In this document: positions 45,549 to 52,230 of the stretch, in pieces
Layout of the letters: the number at the start of each line of letters is the position of its first letter
How positions within the stretch are numbered: position 1 is the stretch's first letter
Assembly (NCBI RefSeq): GCF_036075115.1
Contig: NZ_CP107958.1
Location: 8,866,001 to 8,930,000, forward strand
DNA length: 64,000 nucleotides
From: Streptomyces sp. NBC_00377
Lineage (GTDB): Bacteria; Actinomycetota; Actinomycetes; Streptomycetales; Streptomycetaceae
Direction of reading: 5' to 3'
Position numbers and translations under genes: made by a program
Notes under the pieces: generated by a model
Database searches by the model: none
Told to the model about the DNA's origin: nothing
What the model saw: only the letters and a program-made list of their open reading frames with translations

Positions 45549-46006
45549 GTGCGACAGCCTCCCGCCGTCGGCGCGGGCAGACGGTCACCACGAGAGGCGT
45601 TGCACTCACCGGACGCACCAATCCATCCGAGCGGGTGAGCGTCGTCGGCACGGCGCCTCGCACATCCCTCCCGGGTCACGGCCGGTGAGGGGTGTCTGTG
45701 TGGTGTCCGGGCCGCCTCACGGGAGCGGCGCGGACCTCGTGAACAGGCGGCACGGTGGCAGTGGCGGCCGACTGCGGCGTAGGCGCTCACGACGGTCGGC
45801 TGTGGTGCGGGAACCGTGGGCCGGCGCCGACCCGGGGGAGCCGTTCCACGAAAGTCGCCTCACCGGTCTGCTGCGGTCGATGTCCGGCCACTTCACCTGC
45901 TGGTCTCCGGGCGGACCGCACGGCAGCGGGAACACAACCCCGTACCGCATGATGCCCGACCGGAGCAGCGGTGGTCGGGAAGGCTGCGTGCCGGCCGACC
46001 GGGTCC
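45549..46006. other. Region without a supported gene (45549-46006)
   Basis: About 460 bases between the delta-60 gene and the macrodomain gene. A minus-strand frame continues past the macrodomain stop because of the 28-base duplication, but it has no family content. Nothing else was identified. Confidence 0.45.
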
Positions 46007-46054
46007 TCACTCCCTGCTCGGTCGACCCGGGTGTTCACTCCCTGCTCGGTCGAC
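46007..46054. repeat. 28-base duplication at the 3' end of the macrodomain gene
   Basis: The 20-base word TCACTCCCTGCTCGGTCGAC occurs at 46007-46026 and 46035-46054, a 28-base period. The period is not a multiple of three, so the duplication changes the reading frame. The macrodomain gene's stop codon lies in the copy at 46007. Confidence 0.75.
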
Positions 46055-47113
46055 GCCGATCCGAGCAGGTACGGCCTGCGGCGCTGCTGACCGGCGACCG
46101 CCGGCCCCATCCGGGCCGGAACGGGCGCCCGCGCCGAGGGCGTGCCGGTAGGCCAGTTCGTCGTCGTCTCCGAACACGGTGAACACCACGCGGTCGAACC
46201 GTGCGGGATGTGCAGCGATCCAGTCCGCGACGGCGTGCAGCGCGACCGGGGCGGCCGCCTCCTTGGGATAGCCGAAGACGCCGGTGCTGATGGCGCAGAA
46301 GGCGAGGGTGCGGATGGTCTCCACCTCGGCGGCGAGGTCCAGGCACGCCCGGTAGGAGGAGGCGAGCGCCAGTGCGTCGCGCGCGTGCGGACGGCCCCGG
46401 ACGACAGGGCCGACGGTGTGCAGGACGTACCGGGCCGGCAGGTGGTAACCCCGGGTGATCTTGGCCGTGCCGGTGGGTTCGGGGGTTCCCTGCGCTGTGA
46501 TGATCGTGTCGCAGTCGTCGCGCAGACGAGGTCCGGCGGCGTTGTGGAGGGCGTTGTCGATACAGGGGTGCAGGGGGCGGAAGCAGCCGAGCAGCCGGTT
46601 GTTGGCGGCGTTGACCACGGCGTCCGCGGCCAGCGTGGTGATGTCTCCCCGCCACAGCGCGGCCTCGGCCGCGGCCCGGAACGTGGTTCCTTGGAACTCC
46701 CCATCGATCGTGGGCAGTTCAAGCACCGGGACGGCGGGGCGTAGGCGTCGCTCCGCGCCGAGGAGTGCGTCCAGCTCCCGGTCCGCTCCCTCCGCCAGCG
46801 GACCGGGTTCACGGACGGTCAAGAGCGCGCGCAGCACCCTGCGGGCCGTTGCCGGGTCGGCGTGGGAAGCGGTATCCGTGAGGCTCCTGAGTGATTCGGA
46901 CCGCAGCCCGAGCCGGGTTACGGCCGGATCGGTGCTGAGCAGGCGCAGCGCCGAGCGCGCATGGGCGTCGGTCCGCACGGCTGGGGCCGGCTCCGCGGTC
47001 GGGCGAAAGGGCTCGTCGAGGGCGACGGCTGAACGGTAGGCGGTCAGGGGCAGCGCTGAAGGCTTGGTGTCGGTCCCGGTGAAGGCACCGGCCTCGGCGC
47101 GGATCGGCATCAT
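46007..47113 (-). CDS. Zinc-dependent macrodomain ADP-ribosyl hydrolase (SirTM-associated type)
   Basis: The 368-residue protein has an N-terminal helical region (about 45-125) and a macrodomain (about 150-335). The domain has WRGDITTLAADAVVNAANNRLLGCFRPLHPC, LHNAAGPRLRDDC, ITRGYHLPARYVLHTVGP, and IRTLAFCAISTGVFGYPKEAA. The Cys177, His182 and Cys184 cluster in LGCFRPLHPC is the zinc-site pattern of macrodomains linked to class M sirtuins; known relatives remove ADP-ribose that SirTM attaches to lipoyl-carrier proteins. CGGAG lies six bases before the ATG at 47113. The SirTM gene lies 1.3 kb upstream on the same strand. The last residues may be altered by the 28-base duplication. Confidence 0.92.
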   Translation of the reverse strand: MMPIRAEAGAFTGTDTKPSALPLTAYRSAVALDEPFRPTAEPAPAVRTDAHARSALRLLSTDPAVTRLGLRSESLRSLTDTASHADPATARRVLRALLTVREPGPLAEGADRELDALLGAERRLRPAVPVLELPTIDGEFQGTTFRAAAEAALWRGDITTLAADAVVNAANNRLLGCFRPLHPCIDNALHNAAGPRLRDDCDTIITAQGTPEPTGTAKITRGYHLPARYVLHTVGPVVRGRPHARDALALASSYRACLDLAAEVETIRTLAFCAISTGVFGYPKEAAAPVALHAVADWIAAHPARFDRVVFTVFGDDDELAYRHALGAGARSGPDGAGGRRSAAPQAVPARIGVDRAGSEHPGRPSRE

Positions 47114-47279
47114 CGAAGGCTCCGGGTGGGGCGGTTGAACGAGGTGCGCCGATGGCCAGGCATCCGCACTGGGCACGCGGAGCCGCCTGGCCATCGGCAT
47201 GTGGATCACGGGGATCGGAGTGTGCCGACGTGCAGTTCGCCGATCATGCTTCGGCTGTGCGGGCGGCGTACGGGTCCGG

Positions 47280-48041
47280 TCAGAACAGGCCGTTTGCGTG
47301 GGGCAGTTCGGCCGGGACGGGCGTGATGACGTCCCAGTGCTCGACGATCCTTCCGTCCGAGACGCGGAAGAGGTCGTAGTAGGCGACGGGCGCCCCGAAC
47401 TCGCCCTCGGACTGCGTCAGGACGAACTCGCCCTCGGCGATGACCTTGTGGACTTTCTTGTAGACGAGCAGCTTGCCCTGGTCGGCCCATTCGGCCGCGG
47501 CCGCACCGAAGCCGTCGAGGCCGTCGGCGGCCTCGGTGTTGTGCTGGTGGTAGGTCGCGGTGGATATGTAGTCGGTGAGCACCGAGTAGTCGGCGCCGAC
47601 GAGGACCTTCTCGGCGAACTCGGAGACCAGGACACGGTTGGCGTCGGTCGTGTCGGTCTTGGTGACCGCGGCGGGGCCGTCGGTCTGGGAGCGTCCGGAG
47701 GCGGTGTCCTCGACCTGTGGGGTCAGGGCGTCCCAGTGCTCGGCCAGCTTGCCCTCGGCGTCGACCCTGAAGACGTCGAACCCGACGAGCGGGTCCGGAC
47801 CGAAGCCGTGGTAGGTGCCGTGCAGGGCGACCAGGTCGCCGTCGGCGATGACCCGGGCGCCTTCGTAGCGGAAGTCCTCGCCCAGGCCGGCGACGAGTGC
47901 GCGGAGGGCTTCGGGGCCGTCGGCGGCGAGCGCGCTGTGCTGCTTGTAGTTCGCGGCCACCCAGCGGTCCACGGCGGAGGGATCCTTGTCGCCGAACAGT
48001 TCGGCGGTGGCCTGAAGGACGGTGTTCTTCGCGTTGCTCAT
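47280..48041 (-). CDS. Tandem SnoaL-like (NTF2-fold) protein
   Basis: The 253-residue protein is an internal duplication of two SnoaL-like domains. The first has VDRWVAANYKQHSALAADGPEALRALV and FDVFRVDAEGKLAEHWD (about residues 5-112). The second has LTDYISTATYHQHNTEAADGLDGF and YDLFRVSDGRIVEHWDVI (about 130-245). The halves are clearly alike (HWDALTP / HWDVITP). SnoaL-fold proteins are cyclases, isomerases or binding proteins. It sits between the macrodomain and SirTM genes, but a link to ADP-ribosylation is not shown. AAGGAA precedes the ATG. Confidence 0.9.
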   Translation of the reverse strand: MSNAKNTVLQATAELFGDKDPSAVDRWVAANYKQHSALAADGPEALRALVAGLGEDFRYEGARVIADGDLVALHGTYHGFGPDPLVGFDVFRVDAEGKLAEHWDALTPQVEDTASGRSQTDGPAAVTKTDTTDANRVLVSEFAEKVLVGADYSVLTDYISTATYHQHNTEAADGLDGFGAAAAEWADQGKLLVYKKVHKVIAEGEFVLTQSEGEFGAPVAYYDLFRVSDGRIVEHWDVITPVPAELPHANGLF

Positions 48042-48447
48042 GGCTGTATTCCTTGCTTGTGGACCTGTGCGGCATGGACCCGTGGTCGAGTGACCATGTG
48101 TTCAAACTAAGTACGTGACACCAGGTGATCCGGTGTATTTACTGACTTTGAGTGTTCAAAAATTGACATCCTTTTCGGACTGAGGTGCCGGGCACGGCGT
48201 CCGGCCCGCTCGAGGGCGATCGGGAAGTGGACGAAGGTGAGCAGGTCGCCGTCGCCTTCGGTGACGCCGCGGACGGCGCGGCCAGTGAGCGGGATGCCGA
48301 TACCGAAGGGGCCGTCACTGCTCGCCCGAGGGCGCCGGCCACGCGGCGACGCGGCGAATGAGTCGGTGGACTGCCGCCGGAGCGCGGTGCCACCGCCGCT
48401 CTCCCCGGAGCGGCTGACGGCCCGGTAGGCGGGCCGAAGCGATACCG
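48042..48447. other. Region with a possible decayed fragment and a direct repeat
   Basis: About 405 bases. The word GTGTTCAAA occurs at 48098-48106 and 48152-48160, in AT-richer DNA just upstream of the SnoaL gene, and probably marks its promoter and operator. Farther upstream, on the minus strand (about 48180-48330), a frame reads GIPLTGRAVRGVTEGDGDLLTFVHFPIALE, which looks like a fragment of a gene I cannot name. Confidence 0.45.
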
Positions 48448-49314
48448 TCAGGGAACGAGCCGGTCAAGGAGCCGGTCCGCCCCGAGGGGAACGGACAGGG
48501 CGCGCTCGCCCAGGTCCGCGGGCACGTCGGGGTGGTCGGGGTTGATCCGGACGAAGCGGACCCGAGGCGTCCGGCGTGCCACGTCCTCCATCGGCAGGCG
48601 GATCACCCCCGGGGTGTTGAATCCGGCGCCGAGTTCCAGGACGAGCAAGGTGCTGTCCGTCGGCGCGTCCTCGAGCCACTGGGCCAGCCGCCGTCCGGCG
48701 GGCAGGTACGCGTCGTCGACGAACTCCGGACCGACCCGGACGTTGGGGAAGACCTCGGCGCCGCAGCGGGGGCAGTGCGGCAGGGCCCGGGGATTGGTCA
48801 CCCGGCCGGTGTCACGGTCGTAGGCCGCGAGGATCGTGTCGAGGAACGGTTTGCTGGGCCACGTCTCACGGGTGCACGGAACGGTGCACTGGAGGCGGCC
48901 GTAGTCGCCCTGCGGGGTGAAGACCCGGTCCGCGGCGAAACCGCTGCGGACGAAGAGGGCGTCGACGTTGGACGTCACCACCCAGTGATCGCGCTCGCCC
49001 ACCAGCGCCCTCAATCGCTGGTACAGGGGGTTGGGACCGGGGCTGTAGCGGATGTCGTCGATGTGGACGGCCCAGTATCCCCACATCATGTCCTTCGGCA
49101 GCGGCACGCCGAGCAGGTAGCGCGAGCGCAGACCGAGCCGGTACAGCGCGGGCAGCAGTTCCCTGAAACGTTCGGTGTCGCCGTAGTCGTAGCTGGCTGC
49201 CGTGCTCAGGCCCGCGCCGGCCGCGACCAGGACCCGGTCGGCCTCCTCCAGCCACGTGAGGACCGTGTCGCACGCCTGCGTCGGGGTGACGCGGGCCGTG
49301 CTCGGGGCGCTCAC
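48448..49314 (-). CDS. Class M sirtuin (SirTM), NAD-dependent protein ADP-ribosyltransferase candidate
   Basis: The 288-residue Sir2-fold protein has the altered NAD motif GAGLSTAASYDYGD (residues 33-46), then MMWGYWAVHIDDIRYSP, VVTSNVDALFVRSGF (114-118 TSNVD), QGDYGRLQC with Gln135 where classical sirtuins have the catalytic His, and four zinc cysteines (Cys143, Cys147, Cys181, Cys184). This pattern fits the SirTM class, whose studied members add ADP-ribose to a lipoylated GcvH-like protein and are reversed by a linked macrodomain. Such a macrodomain gene is 1.3 kb downstream; no GcvH-L or lipoate ligase is in the window. A GTG start at 49314 is used. Confidence 0.88.
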   Translation of the reverse strand: MSAPSTARVTPTQACDTVLTWLEEADRVLVAAGAGLSTAASYDYGDTERFRELLPALYRLGLRSRYLLGVPLPKDMMWGYWAVHIDDIRYSPGPNPLYQRLRALVGERDHWVVTSNVDALFVRSGFAADRVFTPQGDYGRLQCTVPCTRETWPSKPFLDTILAAYDRDTGRVTNPRALPHCPRCGAEVFPNVRVGPEFVDDAYLPAGRRLAQWLEDAPTDSTLLVLELGAGFNTPGVIRLPMEDVARRTPRVRFVRINPDHPDVPADLGERALSVPLGADRLLDRLVP

Positions 49315-49487
49315 GATGCGTACGCCCCTTCCTGCTCGGTGGCACCTGGCTCAGTCCCCACCCGTTCCTCCAGCACCCTCACCCGTGGCCGTCCTTTCCG
49401 TTTTCCGCATCCAGGGAGAACCGCCGCTTCGGCAGTACGGCCAACGTAGGGAGGGTTACAGGCTCCAGGCCGATAAACTTGCGACTG

Positions 49488-50438
49488 ATGATGGCCAAAA
49501 CCCGACAGGCTTCCTCGAAGGAGATCCTCGAGATCCCCTTCGCCGCGCCCGCGGGCACCCCCGCAGGCATCGAGGTCATGTCCCTGGCCGAGCTGCGCCG
49601 CCGCGTCTGCGAGCGCACCCTGGCCCAGCCGCGGCGCCCCGACTTCCACCACCTGCTCACCCTCACGACGGGCGCCCTCCGGCACACCGTCGACTTCGAC
49701 GCACACATGCTGCGGCCCGGGTCCTGGTTGTGGGTGCGCCCGGGGCAGGTCCAGCAGTGGGGTGACCTCGGCAAGGCCGAGGGCATGCTGATCCTCTTCC
49801 AGCAGGACGTCCTCGATGCGGCCACCGCGACGGCCGCCCGTGTCGACGACCCGCACGCACCCGTCATCACCACCCCCGTGGCCGACGAGGGCCGAGCCCT
49901 GACCATGGCCGCCGAGCACCTGAGCCACGAGTTCGAGGCGCTCGGCCACCTCCCGCTGGAGGTTCACACGGCGGCCCTGCGTCATCTCCTGGCCGTCCTC
50001 CTGCTGCGGCTCGCCCATCTCACCGTCCCGAGCGGCAGCCCGGCACCGGAACCTGACGAGACGTATCTGCGGTTCAGGGACGCCGTCGAACGGGACTTCA
50101 CCCGCACCAGGCGGGTGGAGGACTACGCCCGGGCGCTCGGCTATTCGGGGCGCACCCTCTCCCGGGCGACGCTGGCGGGCGCCGGGCTCAGCGCCAAGGA
50201 GTTCGTCGACCGCCGGGTGGTGCTGGAGGCGAAGCGTCTGCTGGCACACGGCGACCGGACCGCCGCCCAGATCTCGGACCACCTCGGCTTCGTCAATCCC
50301 TCCCAGTTCAGCAAGTACTTCCTGGACCGTACGGGCCAGTCCCCGATCGAGTTCCGCAGAGGGATCCGTGGGCGCGGCGAGGCCTCCGCTCCGCAGGCTG
50401 TAACCGCGGTGCGGTTGCACGATCCCACTGGCAGATAG
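49488..50438 (+). CDS. AraC-family transcriptional regulator
   Basis: The 316-residue protein has a cupin-like sensor (FHHLLTLTTGALRHTVDFDAHMLRPGSWLWVRPGQVQQWG) and a C-terminal AraC double helix-turn-helix (VEDYARALGYSGRTLSRATLAGAGLSAKEFVDRRVVLEAKRLLAHGDRTAAQISDHLGFVNPSQFSKYFLDRTGQSPIEFRR). Two adjacent ATGs (49488, 49491) are the likely starts; the ribosome site is weak. It is divergent from SirTM with about 170 bases between and could control that gene or the transporter downstream. Confidence 0.92.
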   Translation: MMAKTRQASSKEILEIPFAAPAGTPAGIEVMSLAELRRRVCERTLAQPRRPDFHHLLTLTTGALRHTVDFDAHMLRPGSWLWVRPGQVQQWGDLGKAEGMLILFQQDVLDAATATAARVDDPHAPVITTPVADEGRALTMAAEHLSHEFEALGHLPLEVHTAALRHLLAVLLLRLAHLTVPSGSPAPEPDETYLRFRDAVERDFTRTRRVEDYARALGYSGRTLSRATLAGAGLSAKEFVDRRVVLEAKRLLAHGDRTAAQISDHLGFVNPSQFSKYFLDRTGQSPIEFRRGIRGRGEASAPQAVTAVRLHDPTGR

Positions 50439-50605
50439 GGCACGGAGGCGGCAACGGCAAGGACCTTCGCCACGGCGGTGCCCCAGGTCCCGCCGAGAAC
50501 GCCGGTGGGTGGTGAAGCCGACGGTGAGGCAACGCTCCCAGCCCATCATCCGTCTGGTCAACCGAGATGGGGCTGCGTGGGTGCCCGTCAGGAACGGAGT
50601 GAACA

Positions 50606-51520
50606 GTGTTGATCGGCTTGCTGACCGCCGTCGCGGCATCCGTCTGCTACGGCACGGGCTCGGTGCTGCAAGCCGTCGGGTCCCGCCGGTCCGCGCGCAG
50701 CGATGCGGCCACCACTGGGCGCACCCAGTACGGCGGGCCCAGCCTCTCCTCGACCGCGAAGGCCGCGATGACCTGGGAATTCGCCGTCGGTACCGTCCTG
50801 GACTTCGTGGGGTTCGCGCTGGGTGCGCTCGCTGCCCGGCTACTGCCCCTGTTCCTTTCACAAACCGTGATCAGCGCCAACCTGATCATCACCGCCGTGC
50901 TGAGCGTCCGGCTCCTCCGTATCCGGCTGACCCGCGCCGAGTGGACGTCCGTCGGCGTGGTCTGCGTGGCCCTCGTTCTGCTCGCCGCAGCGGCGGGTGA
51001 GGAGGGCAGCGGACACGGCGTCCCGATCTCCACGCACGGGTGGCTCCTGGCGATCTCGCTGGCTCTGATGGTGGGCGGCACGCTCGCCGTACGCCTGCTC
51101 GGTGCGCGCGCCGCGATCCTTGCCGGCCTGCTGTCCGGACTCGGATTCGGCGCGCTCGGCGTGGGCGTCCGCCTCCTGAACGGCGTGGACCCCTTCGATC
51201 CGGCAGCCCTGCTCGCGGACCCCGCCCTGTACGCGATCGTGACGGCCGGAGTCGGTGGGATGTACCTGCACACCGTCGCCTTGCAGATCGGTTCCGTCAA
51301 CGGGGCCACGGCTGCCCTGGTCGTCGGTGAGACCGTGTTGCCCGGCGCGATCGGCGTGCTGTGGCTCGGCGACGCCTCACGGGCCGGTCTCGCCTGGATG
51401 GCGGTGCTCGGCTTCGTCCTGGCGGTGTCCGGCGCGGTCGCGGTCGCATGGTTCGGCGACCCTGGGGCGCATGCGGAGGAGCAGCCTCAGCAGGCGCCGG
51501 AACTGACTCCCGTGCGCTGA
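50606..51520 (+). CDS. DMT-superfamily transporter (EamA/NIPA-like)
   Basis: The 304-residue protein has nine to ten membrane segments, starting with LIGLLTAVAASVCYGTGSVLQAVGSRR. It keeps the internal two-fold repeat of the drug/metabolite superfamily and ends in a polar tail. The central segment with SQTVISANLIITAVLSVRLLRIRLTRAEW resembles the small-molecule and Mg-type DMT members. GGAG lies six bases before the GTG at 50606. Substrate unknown; the AraC gene upstream is 168 bases away. Confidence 0.87.
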   Translation: MLIGLLTAVAASVCYGTGSVLQAVGSRRSARSDAATTGRTQYGGPSLSSTAKAAMTWEFAVGTVLDFVGFALGALAARLLPLFLSQTVISANLIITAVLSVRLLRIRLTRAEWTSVGVVCVALVLLAAAAGEEGSGHGVPISTHGWLLAISLALMVGGTLAVRLLGARAAILAGLLSGLGFGALGVGVRLLNGVDPFDPAALLADPALYAIVTAGVGGMYLHTVALQIGSVNGATAALVVGETVLPGAIGVLWLGDASRAGLAWMAVLGFVLAVSGAVAVAWFGDPGAHAEEQPQQAPELTPVR

Positions 51521-51551
51521 ACACCCGGGCTTCCCTTGGTCGGCGCGCCCA

Positions 51552-51722
51552 GCTAGTGCCGCGGCGGGCAACGTTTGCCCGTCAAGGAGCGGCGTCCGGT
51601 GCGTGCTCTCGGCGTGCCGGCCGGAAGTCCTCGTACTGGACGTACCTGGGCTTTCGGCCGGTGCGGCGAGAGTGCGTGCCGGGCGTCGCGACGGGGCGAA
51701 CGTTGCCTGTCGCGGCACTAGC
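51552..51722. repeat. 171-bp imperfect palindrome (MITE-like hairpin element)
   Basis: Both outer ends read GCTAGTGCCGCG when each is read inward, followed by about 20 bases that match in the two arms with few mismatches. Complementarity then continues through the middle of the element, leaving a loop near 51630-51655. Transcribed, it would fold into one long hairpin. It has no coding capacity of its own. I recall similar sequence recurring in Streptomyces genomes but cannot confirm it here. Confidence 0.8.
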
Positions 51723-52204
51723 GGGCGGCCCGACAACGCAGGACACCGAACGCGCCCCGCTCACGGCGGGTGAGCAGTTCACCGGCACGTTTTCCGGGAG
51801 ACGTCCCGCCGCCCCCGGCGCGCCCGGCCACGTCTCGGGGAGCGAAGCCGGCCCCTGGTGGCCGCGCTGGTGCGACGGCCTGCTGGTCGGCGACGGCCAG
51901 TGTCTGCGGGCAGGTTGCCGCGTGCTGCCGAGGGTGCCCGCACACAGGCCCGGCCACAGGCTCGCACAGAGCACCGGCGCGGGGCGTCGCGCGAACGCTG
52001 CGCTGAGCACGCCGTTCGCCGACACCGGGAGTCTGCCGGTCACACGGCGGCCTCACGTCCCGGTTCTCGCTCCGCCTCGGGGCCGGGACCCCACGCGTCA
52101 GCCGCGGCTGGTGCCGTTCCGCCCCGTGGGTGGTTTGAGGCCGTGCGGCCACGAGCGCGCCCCGATCCCCTCGGAGACTGGGCGGGGCGGCGCGCCGCCG
52201 CCGC
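51723..52204. other. Leader region of the decarboxylase without a supported gene
   Basis: About 480 bases between the 171-bp element and the decarboxylase start. No frame shows family resemblance on either strand. It should contain the decarboxylase promoter. Confidence 0.45.
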
Positions 52205-52230
52205 GAGGGGACTCATGGAGGGGACTCATG
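52205..52230 (+). repeat. 13-base tandem duplication covering the decarboxylase start site
   Basis: GAGGGGACTCATG occurs twice without a gap (52205-52217, 52218-52230). Each copy is a ribosome site plus ATG. Only the second ATG (52228) is in frame with the decarboxylase; the first (52215) opens a different frame that overlaps it. Confidence 0.85.

Noticed and set aside
43350..45638. A 762-residue plus-strand open frame antisense to the delta-60 gene
   Set aside because: It is rich in Gly, Val and Ala with no family motif; the repeats and high GC of the real minus-strand gene create it.
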